A DNA stretch of 64,000 nucleotides from Pseudomonas maioricensis (GTDB lineage: Bacteria > Pseudomonadota > Gammaproteobacteria > Pseudomonadales > Pseudomonadaceae): assembly GCF_022790535.1 (NCBI RefSeq), contig NZ_LOHG01000013.1, positions 59,960 to 123,959 on the forward strand, read 5' to 3'. The translations under genes and the position numbers were made by a program. Below are positions 49,799 to 58,380 of this stretch, in pieces (position 1 is the first letter of the stretch; every line of letters begins with the position of its first letter). The notes under the pieces were generated by a model, which saw nothing but the letters and a program-made list of their open reading frames with translations, had not been told where the DNA came from and did not search any database.

Positions 49799-50557
49799 AT
49801 GAACAGCGAAGAGCAAACCCTGATCGACGGTCTTTTCACCAAGCTGAAAAGTGCCGAAACCGGTTCAGCCCCCCGCGACGTCGAGGCTGAAGCCAGGATC
49901 AAGGAGCATCTCAACCAGCAACCGGCCGCGCCTTATTACATGGCGCAGGCGATCCTGGTGCAGGAAGCGGCAGTCAATCAGCTCAACCAGCAGGTCAAAG
50001 AGCGCGACGAGCAAATCCAGCGTCTGCAGGCTGAACTCCAGCAGGCGAAGGCTCAAGGTTCTTCTGCTCCGGCGCAGGGCGGAGGCGGGTTCTTGTCGAG
50101 CATCTTCGGTGGTGGCGGTAACCGTCCGCAGCCGCAAGCACAACCGCAGCAGTCGTTCTCCCAACCGCCAGCGTCATCGGGTGGTGGCTGGCGTGATGGC
50201 CCGTCCAGCCCGCCGCCTTACAACGCGCCGCAGGGTAACTATGCCGCGCCACAGCAGCAGGCTCCGCGCGGTGGTGGTTTTCTCGGCGGTGCGTTGCAAA
50301 CCGCAGCCGGTGTCGCCGGTGGTGTAATGCTGGCGCAGGGACTGAGCAGCATGTTCGGCAATCACAACCCGCCCGAGGAAGTTGTTGAAGTCATCAAGGA
50401 AGAGCCTGCCCAAGTTGCAGATCACAGCCCTCAGGATTCTGGTGGCGGCTGGAACGATGGTCAGGAGAGCGTGAGCAGCAACGATTCATACGGCAACGAT
50501 CAAGGCGGCTGGGATGACGGCGGCTTTGATGGCGGGGATGATGATTCGTTTGTTTGA
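49799..50557 (+). CDS. DUF2076 domain protein
   Basis: A 252-residue protein with the DUF2076 N terminus (SEEQTLIDGLFTKLKSAET, then AEARIKEHLNQQPAAPYYM and QAILVQEAAVNQLN) and a coiled coil (about 62-85). The middle is Gly/Gln/Pro-rich (GGGGNRPQPQAQPQQ), followed by a Gly-rich hydrophobic stretch (FLGGALQTAAGVAGGVMLAQ) and an acidic C terminus rich in Gly-Asp (GGWDDGGFDGGDDDSFV). Such proteins are suspected periplasmic ligands of RcsF-like or envelope systems in enterics, but no role is established here. ATG 49799 follows an ACGAGG ribosome site. Confidence 0.88.
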   Translation: MNSEEQTLIDGLFTKLKSAETGSAPRDVEAEARIKEHLNQQPAAPYYMAQAILVQEAAVNQLNQQVKERDEQIQRLQAELQQAKAQGSSAPAQGGGGFLSSIFGGGGNRPQPQAQPQQSFSQPPASSGGGWRDGPSSPPPYNAPQGNYAAPQQQAPRGGGFLGGALQTAAGVAGGVMLAQGLSSMFGNHNPPEEVVEVIKEEPAQVADHSPQDSGGGWNDGQESVSSNDSYGNDQGGWDDGGFDGGDDDSFV

Positions 50558-50582
50558 TTGAAGCGTTGATGGAGACTTGGCG

Positions 50583-50651
50583 GACCTGCCGAAGGCTGCG
50601 ATAGCCATTCCCCTGATACACCGCTATTCGCAGCCTGCGGCAGCTCCTACA
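50583..50651. repeat. REPIN-type inverted repeat (GCCGAAGGC class), partly degenerate
   Basis: CTGCCGAAGGCTGCGATAGC against GCTATTCGCAGCCTGCGGCAG: the arms pair with a few mismatches, and the left tip has lost its TGTAGGAG. It lies between the DUF2076 and NYN-domain genes. Confidence 0.75.
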
Positions 50652-50768
50652 AAAACCGGGCATTGGCGCCAATGCCCGGGGCACCCACGAAACTGGCATA
50701 CTAAGCGCCGATTCATTTCTGAATCGGCGTTGTCGTTTGGCTGCGCTGCTGCGTCATGAGGATTACCG

Positions 50769-51245
50769 GTGAAGAAAATCGCTGTGTTCGCCGATGTACA
50801 GAACCTCTATTACACCGTCCGTCAGGCCCATGGTTGCCATTTCAACTATGCGGCGTTGTGGGCGGACATCAGCAAGCGTGGGCAAATCGTTGAGGCGTAT
50901 GCCTATGCCATCGACCGTGGCGACAGCAAGCAGCAGCAATTCCAGCAAATCCTCCGCAACCTCGGTTTTACCGTCAAACTCAAACCGTACATCCAGCGCA
51001 GCGATGGCTCGGCCAAGGGTGACTGGGACGTGGGCATCACCATCGATATCATGGACGTCGCGCCGCAGGTCGACGAAGTGGTACTGGCTTCCGGCGATGG
51101 CGATTTCGATTTGTTGCTTGAGCGCATCATCAGCAAACATGGTGTCGAAGCGGTTGCTTATGGCGTGCCGGGGCTGACCGCCAACTCGCTGATCCGCGCC
51201 GCCAGTCGTTACGTGCCCATCGAGGGTGCGTTCCTTTTACGTTGA
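50769..51245 (+). CDS. NYN domain protein (LabA/DUF88 family)
   Basis: A 158-residue protein of the NYN (PIN-like) family. Conserved acidic residues expected in the active site are visible: Asp in VFADVQNLYYTV, Asp in GDWDVGITIDIMD, and Asp-Asp in ASGDGDFDLLLERI. NYN proteins are predicted RNases. It starts at GTG 50769 after GAGGA. The DEDDh exonuclease gene begins 20 bases later and the DEAD helicase follows, so an RNA-processing module is a possible but unproven reading. Confidence 0.88.
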   Translation: MKKIAVFADVQNLYYTVRQAHGCHFNYAALWADISKRGQIVEAYAYAIDRGDSKQQQFQQILRNLGFTVKLKPYIQRSDGSAKGDWDVGITIDIMDVAPQVDEVVLASGDGDFDLLLERIISKHGVEAVAYGVPGLTANSLIRAASRYVPIEGAFLLR

Positions 51246-51265
51246 TTTTTTAAGGATTCAGGCAA

Positions 51266-51880
51266 GTGTTGGAACGTGTAGCGGTCATCGACTTTGAAAC
51301 CACCGGTATTTCTCCCGGCCAAGGCTGCCGTGCCACGGAGATTGCTGTGGTGATCATGGAGCAGGGGCGCATCGTTGATCGTTTTCAAAGCCTGATGAAC
51401 GCCGGTGTGCGAATTCCAGGCTTCATTGAGTCGCTGACCGGCATCAGCAACAGCATGATTCGCACTGCACCGTCGGCTGAACGAGTCATGAGCGACGTGG
51501 CAGACTTCGTGGGCACGATCCCGTTGGTGGCGCATAACGCGTCGTTCGACCAGAAGTTCTGGGATTACGAGCTGTCGCGCATCGAACGTAGCCGCCAACA
51601 AAGCTTCGCCTGTTCCCTGCTGTTGGCGCGACGCCTGATGCCCGCCGCGCCCAATCACAAGCTAGGCACCCTGACCAGCTATGCGCGACTGCCCAACACC
51701 GGCAAGGCTCACCGGGCCATGGCCGATGCTGAAATGGCGGCCAACCTGACTGCGCACCTCACTAACGAACTGCGCCACACCCACGGCCTGTCCACGATAT
51801 CCCACCAATTGCTTTGCACCCTGCAGAAAGTGCCTGCGGCGAAAATCAGCGACGCCATCAAGCGTCAGCGCGGGTTTTAA
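51266..51880 (+). CDS. DEDDh 3'-5' exonuclease (DnaQ-like)
   Basis: A 204-residue exonuclease-superfamily protein. All five catalytic positions are visible: DFE in VIDFETTG, Asp in AHNASFDQKFWD, and HxxxxD in KAHRAMADAEMA. It resembles the epsilon-like proofreading exonucleases and the exonuclease domain of PolC, but is not the replicative DnaQ by context. The start is GTG 51266 or the adjacent TTG 51269. It may be cotranscribed with the NYN gene 20 bases upstream. Confidence 0.9.
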   Translation: MLERVAVIDFETTGISPGQGCRATEIAVVIMEQGRIVDRFQSLMNAGVRIPGFIESLTGISNSMIRTAPSAERVMSDVADFVGTIPLVAHNASFDQKFWDYELSRIERSRQQSFACSLLLARRLMPAAPNHKLGTLTSYARLPNTGKAHRAMADAEMAANLTAHLTNELRHTHGLSTISHQLLCTLQKVPAAKISDAIKRQRGF

Positions 51881-52023
51881 CGACTGTCGTTGGCGCCTCG
51901 CCGCCAGTCTCTACAACTGATTAACCTGACGCCGTTTGCGAAAGCCGCAGGCGGTGCAGGCCGGAATAGTCCGGACAGGGTAAACTGCGCGCCATCTCGC
52001 GTGATTTATCTACGGTATTTCCA

Positions 52024-53355
52024 ATGACATTCGCCACACTCGGCCTGATCGAACCCCTGCTGCGCGCGCTTGAAGCGCTCGGCTACCAGACTCCGACGCC
52101 TGTTCAGGCGCAGGCGATTCCACCGGTCCTGGCCGGGCGTGACCTGATGGCCGCCGCGCAGACCGGTACCGGCAAGACCGCTGGCTTCGCCTTGCCACTG
52201 CTGCAGCGGCTGACCATGGAAGGCCCTAAAGTCACGCCCAACTCGGTACGTGCGCTGGTGCTGGTGCCGACCCGTGAGTTGGCCGAGCAGGTCCACGAGA
52301 ACATTCGCCAGTACGCCGAACACCTGCCGTTGAGCACGTATGCCGTCTACGGCGGCGTGAGCATCAACCCGCAGATGATGAAGCTGCGCAAGGGCGTCGA
52401 TGTACTGGTTGCAACGCCGGGGCGTCTGCTGGATCTGTATCGCCAGAACGCGGTGAAGTTCTCCCAACTGCAAACGCTGATTCTCGACGAAGCGGATCGC
52501 ATGCTCGATCTGGGCTTTTCAGAAGAGTTGCGCGACATCTACAAGGCGCTGCCCAAAAAGCGTCAAACCTTGTTGTTCTCCGCAACCTTCTCCGACGCTA
52601 TCCGCCAGTTGGCTTCGCAGATGCTGGACGACCCACTGACTATCGAAGTCAGCCCGCGCAACGTGGCGGCGTCTTCGGTCAAGCAATGGGTGGTGACGGT
52701 CGACAAGAAGCGCAAGCCTGAGTTGTTTATTCATCTGCTGAAGAAACTGCGCTGGTCGCAGGTTCTGGTGTTCGCCAAAACTCGCGTAGGCGTCGATCAA
52801 CTGGTGGATCGCCTGCAAGGTCTGGGCATCAGTTCTGATGGTATTCACGGCGACAAGCCGCAGGCCACGCGTCAGCGTGCTCTGGATCGTTTCAAGGCGA
52901 GTGAAGTGCAGATTCTGGTGGCGACCGATGTTGCTGCCCGCGGTCTTGATATTGATGACTTGCCGACAGTGGTCAACTTCGACCTGCCCATCGTCGCCGA
53001 AGATTACATCCACCGCATTGGCCGCACCGGTCGTGCAGGTCTGACGGGTGAAGCTATTTCGCTGGTATGCGCTGACGAAGTGGAATTGCTGTCAGCCATT
53101 GAAACCCTGACCCGCCAGACATTGCGTCGCGAAGAAGAGCAGGATTTCGAACCGGAACACCGTGTGCCAACCACCGATGCCAGCGGCCAGATTCTGAAGA
53201 AGCCGAAAAAGCCGAAGAAACCCAAGGTATCGGGCGGCAAGCGCAATCTGGGCAAGTGGATCGACAGTGGTGACACCGCCCCGGAAGCGCCATCGGCCAA
53301 GCCGGTGCGTAAAGTTCCGGTGTTCAACACCGGCCCGCGCAAGAAGAAGCCTTGA
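52024..53355 (+). CDS. DEAD-box RNA helicase (RhlE-like)
   Basis: A 443-residue DEAD-box helicase. Motifs in order: Q motif (TPTPVQAQAIPPVL), AQTGTGKTAGF, PTRELAEQV, TPGRLLDL, DEADRMLDLGF, SATF, ARGLDIDDLPTVVNFD and HRIGRTGRAG. The C-terminal 90 residues are basic and Lys-rich (KKPKKPKKPKVSGGKRNLGK) and probably bind RNA. It fits the RhlE subgroup used in ribosome assembly or cold adaptation. A REPIN begins 20 bases after the stop. Confidence 0.93.
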   Translation: MTFATLGLIEPLLRALEALGYQTPTPVQAQAIPPVLAGRDLMAAAQTGTGKTAGFALPLLQRLTMEGPKVTPNSVRALVLVPTRELAEQVHENIRQYAEHLPLSTYAVYGGVSINPQMMKLRKGVDVLVATPGRLLDLYRQNAVKFSQLQTLILDEADRMLDLGFSEELRDIYKALPKKRQTLLFSATFSDAIRQLASQMLDDPLTIEVSPRNVAASSVKQWVVTVDKKRKPELFIHLLKKLRWSQVLVFAKTRVGVDQLVDRLQGLGISSDGIHGDKPQATRQRALDRFKASEVQILVATDVAARGLDIDDLPTVVNFDLPIVAEDYIHRIGRTGRAGLTGEAISLVCADEVELLSAIETLTRQTLRREEEQDFEPEHRVPTTDASGQILKKPKKPKKPKVSGGKRNLGKWIDSGDTAPEAPSAKPVRKVPVFNTGPRKKKP

Positions 53356-53374
53356 TGTAATTACACGGTTTTTT

Positions 53375-53463
53375 TGTAGGAGTGAGCTTGCTCGCGATAG
53401 CGTTAGTTCAGGCGATAAATTCGTCGACTATGAAATCGAATCGCGAGCAAGCTCACTCCTACA
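53375..53463. repeat. REPIN-type inverted repeat
   Basis: Arms TGTAGGAGTGAGCTTGCTCG and CGAGCAAGCTCACTCCTACA, identical to those at 302 and 19063, between the convergent helicase and MaoC genes. Confidence 0.92.
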
Positions 53464-53515
53464 GGGTCCGTTTTTGCTGCGCGACAGCGTGATGTCAGGT
53501 GCCTAGGCTGCGCTG

Positions 53516-54373
53516 TTATTCCGTCAGCGGCTGCCAGCTTCCCACCATATGCACCAACTCTGGCGCACCTTCCAGGCGGAACTGACCGTGAGACCAAGCG
53601 GCGCTGGCTGACAGCACTATCTCGCTGGGTAAGCGGACGGGTTTCTGGAACTGCACGCTGATGTCCACATTGGACGCCGGAAGATGATTGGCCAGAAAAG
53701 CCAGGGTTCTCGCCTTGAGCCACATGCCATGGGCAATTGCCTTGGGGAAGCCGAATAACCTGGCGCTGGGCGCACTCAGGTGAATGGGGTTGTAATCACC
53801 GGACACCTTGGCGTAACGCCGACCAATCTCCGCTGTCGCTTGCCAGCGTGCAACTTCCGTGACGGGTAATGGGGCGGGTTCGAACTCACCGATGGCTGCG
53901 CCTTCGAGGTTTACACCCCGGCACAGCATCGTGCTTTCTTCTTCCCATAACAGACCCATTGAGTCTTCAACTTGAGTGATCAGGCTGAACGTCGCACCTT
54001 TCTCATGGGGCTGCAGGTTCTCGGCCTGCACGCCCACGTACACCTTGCTCACGCTGCCGAGAGGCCGATGAATCTTGATGCGGTTACTCAGGTGTATCAG
54101 CCCCAATAAAGGGAAAGGAAAATCCTTGGCAGTCATAAGCTGCATTTGCAGGTTGAACGCCAGCACATGTGGATAGGTTGGAGGCAGCAGGCTGTTTTCA
54201 CTGAAACCGCACACTTCGCGGTATTGGGTCAGTTTCTGCGCATCTACTGAAGTCCAGCAGCGTAGCCCGATCTCGGGTAGTTCAGTACCGGTTACCTTGC
54301 GCCGCAATGCCGCCTGCACGAATAGATTCGGCAGGGTGGGCAGGGAATCCAGGTATCGCCAATGAGCGCTCAT
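53516..54373 (-). CDS. MaoC-like hydratase/dehydratase
   Basis: A 285-residue hot-dog-fold protein from ATG 54373, preceded by AAGGAG. The C-terminal half has the MaoC hydratase motif YAKVSGDYNPIHLSAPSARL, with the catalytic Asp/His pair, then GFPKAIAHGMW and VDISVQFQKPVRLPSEI. The N-terminal half (PEIGLRCWTSVDAQKLTQYREVCGFSE) is the second, degenerate hot-dog domain typical of these two-domain enzymes. It probably hydrates enoyl-CoA or dehydrates 3-hydroxyacyl thioesters. It follows the FabG-like gene by 34 bases. Confidence 0.88.
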   Translation of the reverse strand: MSAHWRYLDSLPTLPNLFVQAALRRKVTGTELPEIGLRCWTSVDAQKLTQYREVCGFSENSLLPPTYPHVLAFNLQMQLMTAKDFPFPLLGLIHLSNRIKIHRPLGSVSKVYVGVQAENLQPHEKGATFSLITQVEDSMGLLWEEESTMLCRGVNLEGAAIGEFEPAPLPVTEVARWQATAEIGRRYAKVSGDYNPIHLSAPSARLFGFPKAIAHGMWLKARTLAFLANHLPASNVDISVQFQKPVRLPSEIVLSASAAWSHGQFRLEGAPELVHMVGSWQPLTE

Positions 54374-54407
54374 CGTGCATCTCCTTGCTCTGATTATCGT
54401 CTGCTGG

Positions 54408-55763
54408 TCACGCGCCGATGACGCTTTGACCACAGACCCGCAACACCTGGCCACTGACGGCGCCAGCACCTGGTTGAGCCAGCCAGGCAACAGCCTCTGC
54501 CACATCTTGTGGCAAGCCCCCTTGACCCAGAGAACTCATGCGGCGCCCGGCTTCTCGCAGGGCGAACGGCATGCTCGTGGTCATTTTGGTTTCGATGAAG
54601 CCAGGTGCGACTGCGTTGATGCTGATACCACGCTCATTCAGGACCGGGGCAAGGGCGCGAGCCAGGCCGATCAGGCCTGCTTTACTGGTGGTGTAATTGG
54701 TTTGGCCTCGATTGCCTGCAAGCCCGCTGATTGAGGCGAGGAGGATGACGCGGCCGTTATCACGCAAGGTGCCACTGTCCAGCAGCGCTTCGGTCAACAC
54801 TTGGGGGGCGTTGAGGTTGACCGACAGCACTGAGTCCCAGAAATCGGCAGACATATTGGCCAGCGTCTTGTCACGAGTAATGCCGGCGTTATGAACCAGG
54901 ATATCGATGCCACCTTGCAGGTGTTCGATCAACTGCGCGCCTGCATCAGCCGCGCCGATGTCCAGCGTCAGCGCCTTTCCGCCCAGCCGTGCGGCCAATG
55001 CTTCCAGATCAGACTTGGCCTGAGGCACGTCGAGCAAGATGACTTCGGCTCCGTCGCGGGCCAGTGTTTCGGCAATCGCGGCACCGATACCACGCGCAGC
55101 GCCAGTGACCAACGCTTTGCGGCCACTGAGCGGACGGCTCCAGTCCTGCACCTGGGCCGGGCAAGGACTCAGGCGGATGACCTGACCCGAGATAAACGCG
55201 CTCTTGGGCGACAGGAAAAACCTCAGCGCACCTTCAAGCTGATCCTCGGCACCGCTGTCCACTTGCAGCAACTGCACAGTGCCGCCATTGCGCATCTCTT
55301 TGGCCAGCGAGCGGCTGAAGCCTTCGAGTGCTTGCTGGGTGCTGGCGGCCAGTGGTTCCTGCAGGCTGGCGGGGGCGTGGCCAAGAATCACTACATGCGC
55401 GCTGTTATCCAGATTTTTCAGCAATGGCTGAAAGAATTCGCGTAACTGCTTGAGGTCTTCGGTGCGCGTAAAGGCACTGGCGTCAAACACTACGGCTTTT
55501 ATTTTCGGTCCTTGATCGGCAATCCAGGCCGTTGCGCCCGGCACTTCTGAGCCAAAGCTGTAGATTGATTCGGTCAGGCGTTGCGCAAAAAGTCTGACTT
55601 GATCCGCCAGTGGCCCGGCGCTGATCAGCAGCGTTCCTTCAACAGGTCGCAGACGCCCGGCCTGCCAGCGTTCCAGTCTGACCGGTTTTGGCAGGCCAAT
55701 AGCGCCAACCAGGCGGCTGCCTAGGTCGGAGTTGGCAAAATCTATGTAGCGATCAGACGGCAT
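54408..55763 (-). CDS. High-molecular-weight FabG-type 3-oxoacyl-[ACP] reductase
   Basis: A 451-residue short-chain dehydrogenase about twice the usual FabG length. The N-terminal half (about 1-205) is a Rossmann-like domain without a clear cofactor site, and the C-terminal half (about 210-451) is a full SDR: cofactor motif TGAARGIGAAIAE, NAGITRD, and the Ser-Tyr-Lys set in SISGLAGNRGQTNYTTSKAG. This matches the FabG4/HMW-FabG type of actinobacteria and proteobacteria, usually NADH-dependent and acting on acyl-CoA. It is divergent from the thiolase and upstream of the MaoC gene, forming a 3-oxoacyl/3-hydroxyacyl/enoyl thioester set. Confidence 0.9.
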   Translation of the reverse strand: MPSDRYIDFANSDLGSRLVGAIGLPKPVRLERWQAGRLRPVEGTLLISAGPLADQVRLFAQRLTESIYSFGSEVPGATAWIADQGPKIKAVVFDASAFTRTEDLKQLREFFQPLLKNLDNSAHVVILGHAPASLQEPLAASTQQALEGFSRSLAKEMRNGGTVQLLQVDSGAEDQLEGALRFFLSPKSAFISGQVIRLSPCPAQVQDWSRPLSGRKALVTGAARGIGAAIAETLARDGAEVILLDVPQAKSDLEALAARLGGKALTLDIGAADAGAQLIEHLQGGIDILVHNAGITRDKTLANMSADFWDSVLSVNLNAPQVLTEALLDSGTLRDNGRVILLASISGLAGNRGQTNYTTSKAGLIGLARALAPVLNERGISINAVAPGFIETKMTTSMPFALREAGRRMSSLGQGGLPQDVAEAVAWLAQPGAGAVSGQVLRVCGQSVIGA

Positions 55764-55877
55764 GGAACACTCTCCTTGAGTCGGGGTTCAAAGGTGTTGA
55801 CCACACTCAAGCGACGTTCGTTCGAGTATCCCCTACGCTGCTCATCAGCGAATCCGTATCAATAAAGGGAGTTTTCA

Positions 55878-57155
55878 ATGAATCAGCCACGCCGGGTCGC
55901 CATTGTCGGCGGTAACCGTATTCCGTTCGCGCGCTCAAACGGGCCTTACGCCACTGCGAGCAACCAGGAGATGCTGACTGCTGCTCTGGAAGGTTTGATC
56001 GAGCGCTTCAACCTGCACGGCGTTCGCATGGGGGAGGTGGTTGCCGGGGCTGTGCTCAAGCATTCCCGGGACTTTAATCTGACCCGCGAATGCGTGTTGG
56101 GCTCGCGCTTGTCGCCGCAAACTCCTGCCTACGATCTACAGCAGGCCTGCGGCACCGGTCTTGAAGCGGCGTTGCTGGTGGCCAACAAGATTGCATTGGG
56201 GCAGATCGAATGCGGCATTGCGGGCGGCGTGGACACGACTTCCGATGCGCCAATTGGCGTTAATGAAGAATTGCGTAACATTTTGCTGCAGGTCAATCGC
56301 ACCAAGTCCATGGGCGACAAACTCAAGCTTTTGTTGAAGTTGCGTCCACATAATCTCAAGCCAGAACTGCCGCGTAACGGTGAGCCGCGCACAGGTCTGT
56401 CCATGGGGCAGCATTGCGAATTGATGGCGCAGCGCTGGAATATTCCTCGCGATGCCCAAGACCAATTGGCGCTGGAAAGCCATCTGAAAATGGCCGCGGC
56501 CTACACCGAAGGCTGGCAGAACGACTTGATGACGCCGTTTCTGGGGCTGACTCGTGACAACAACCTGCGCCCTGACCTGACGCTCGAAAAGCTTGCCAGC
56601 CTGAAACCGGCGTTCGAGCGTAGCGCCAAGGGAACGCTGACAGCGGGCAACTCCACACCGCTGACCGATGGCGCCTCACTGGTGCTATTGGCCAGTGAGG
56701 AGTGGGCAAGGGAACGGAGGTTGCCGGTGTTGGCGTATCTGCGAGATGGTGAGTCTGCGGCAGTGGATTTCGTCAACGGCAATGAAGGTCTGCTGATGGC
56801 GCCTGCCTATGCCGTGCCTCGGCTATTGGCGCGCAATGGTCTGACCCTGCAGGACTTTGATTACTACGAAATTCACGAAGCGTTCGCCGCGCAGGTGTTG
56901 TGCACGCTCAAGGCGTGGGAGGACGCAGATTATTGCCAGACCCGGCTTGGGCTGGAAGCGCCACTGGGGTCGATTGATCGCAGCAAGATGAACGTCAAAG
57001 GCAGCTCATTAGCCGCCGGTCACCCGTTTGCCGCCACGGGCGGACGTATTGTTGCCAACCTGGCCAAGCTCTTGAGCGTCGCGGGAGAAGGGAGGGGATT
57101 GATATCCATCTGCGCGGCAGGCGGGCAGGGGGTTACAGCGATTCTTGAACGGTGA
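55878..57155 (+). CDS. Acetyl-CoA C-acyltransferase (thiolase, FadI-like)
   Basis: A 425-residue thiolase. The nucleophile Cys is in DLQQACGTGLEAALLV, the acid/base residues are in YYEIHEAFAAQVLCTL and GSSLAAGHPFAATGGRI, and the last motif is CAAGGQGVTAIL. The length (longer than the about 390 of PhaA/AtoB) fits the FadI type. With the MaoC and HMW-FabG genes across the promoter gap it could run either a degradative or a short elongation cycle; direction cannot be told from sequence. ATG 55878 follows AAAGGGAG. Confidence 0.92.
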   Translation: MNQPRRVAIVGGNRIPFARSNGPYATASNQEMLTAALEGLIERFNLHGVRMGEVVAGAVLKHSRDFNLTRECVLGSRLSPQTPAYDLQQACGTGLEAALLVANKIALGQIECGIAGGVDTTSDAPIGVNEELRNILLQVNRTKSMGDKLKLLLKLRPHNLKPELPRNGEPRTGLSMGQHCELMAQRWNIPRDAQDQLALESHLKMAAAYTEGWQNDLMTPFLGLTRDNNLRPDLTLEKLASLKPAFERSAKGTLTAGNSTPLTDGASLVLLASEEWARERRLPVLAYLRDGESAAVDFVNGNEGLLMAPAYAVPRLLARNGLTLQDFDYYEIHEAFAAQVLCTLKAWEDADYCQTRLGLEAPLGSIDRSKMNVKGSSLAAGHPFAATGGRIVANLAKLLSVAGEGRGLISICAAGGQGVTAILER

Positions 57156-57162
57156 TGTAATT

Positions 57163-57235
57163 TGTAGGAGCTGCCAAAGGCTGCGAATCGATGCATCAGA
57201 TAGACCGATTCGCAGCCTTCGGCAGCTCCTACAAA
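57163..57235. repeat. REPIN-type inverted repeat (GCCGAAGGC class)
   Basis: Arms TGTAGGAGCTGCCAAAGGCT and AGCCTTCGGCAGCTCCTACA (one mismatch) around a 33-base spacer, between the convergent thiolase and transporter genes. Confidence 0.9.
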
Positions 57236-57248
57236 GATCACACCATGC

Positions 57249-58277
57249 TCAAGCTGCGCGGGCTTCTTCCAGCGCTTCTGCCGACAATTGCTGCTTGTGC
57301 CGGTTGGCGTAGTTCTCAGCCATCACCGAACACACAATCAACTGCAGTGGGTGATAGATCATGATCGGCAGCAGAATCAGACCCAGGCCTGGATTGTTAC
57401 CGAAGATCAACGCTGCCATCGGCGCACCGGCCGCCAAGGACTTCTTGGTCGCACAGAACACTGCCGCAACTTTATCTGCGTGGTTGAATTTCAGCACCCG
57501 CGCCGTACCGGTTGTCAGGAGCAGGATAACCACCAGCAACACCGCGCTGCCCACGAAGGCCATGGCAATGACCGAATTGCCTTGAGTTTGCCAGAGGCCT
57601 GAAACCATGGAGTTACAGAACGCCGCATAGACCAGCAACAGGATCACGATCTTGTCGATCAGGTTGGTGTACTTCTTGTGTCTGGCGAAAAATTTGCCCA
57701 CCAACGGACGCACCAACTGGCCCAGGATGAGTGGCAGCAGCAACATCAGGCTCAGGTCCAGCAGCGTAGAACCCAGATCGATGCCACCAGAACCGGTGCC
57801 AATCACTAGGCTGACCAGCCACGGCGTCATGAAAATGCCGAACACGCTGGACATGCTCGCGTTGAGAATGGCCGCCGGGACGTTGCCGCCCGCGCTGCCG
57901 GTCAACGCTACCGAAGAGGATATCGTCGAGGGCAGCGCGCACAGGTAGAGGAAACCCAACATCAACAGTGCCGGGACGTAAGCACCAAATGCCTTGTCGC
58001 AGGCCAGCCAGATGACCGGGAAAACCACGAACGTGAAGACCTGCACCATGATGTGCAGGCGCCAGTTCTTCAGACCATGTTTGATCTGTTCGCTGGAAAG
58101 GTTGACGCCGTGCAGGAAGAACACCACAAACACGCCAATATTGATCACGTATTCGGCGTGCATCGAGCCGCCGGTCGCGCCGAAGCCCGGGAAGAAATAA
58201 GCCAGGACTGTGGCCAGGACCATCCCGCAAAGGAACCAGTCGGTGACGACGCGCTTGAGATGTTTAAGGACAGACAT
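57249..58277 (-). CDS. Bile acid:sodium symporter family (BASS) transporter, YfeH-like
   Basis: A 342-residue membrane protein with about ten helices, matching the SBF-like YfeH/SLC10A7 group: FFPGFGATGG, FFLHGVNLSSEQIKHGLKNW, PALLMLGFLYLCALPSTISS, ALTGSAGGNVPAAILNASM and FCATKKSLAAGAPMAALIFG. The natural substrate is uncertain. It is divergent from the AraC-type regulator, with 103 bases between their starts, so control by that protein is a natural guess. Confidence 0.9.
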   Translation of the reverse strand: MSVLKHLKRVVTDWFLCGMVLATVLAYFFPGFGATGGSMHAEYVINIGVFVVFFLHGVNLSSEQIKHGLKNWRLHIMVQVFTFVVFPVIWLACDKAFGAYVPALLMLGFLYLCALPSTISSSVALTGSAGGNVPAAILNASMSSVFGIFMTPWLVSLVIGTGSGGIDLGSTLLDLSLMLLLPLILGQLVRPLVGKFFARHKKYTNLIDKIVILLLVYAAFCNSMVSGLWQTQGNSVIAMAFVGSAVLLVVILLLTTGTARVLKFNHADKVAAVFCATKKSLAAGAPMAALIFGNNPGLGLILLPIMIYHPLQLIVCSVMAENYANRHKQQLSAEALEEARAA

Positions 58278-58380
58278 AGGAGCTCGGCTGATTGTAAAAA
58301 TAGATGTCTGCAGGCTAACTCACTCGTACACTGCCGTCTTGCGACATAAGGCCATTCCATACCGACTAACGGACAATTCC

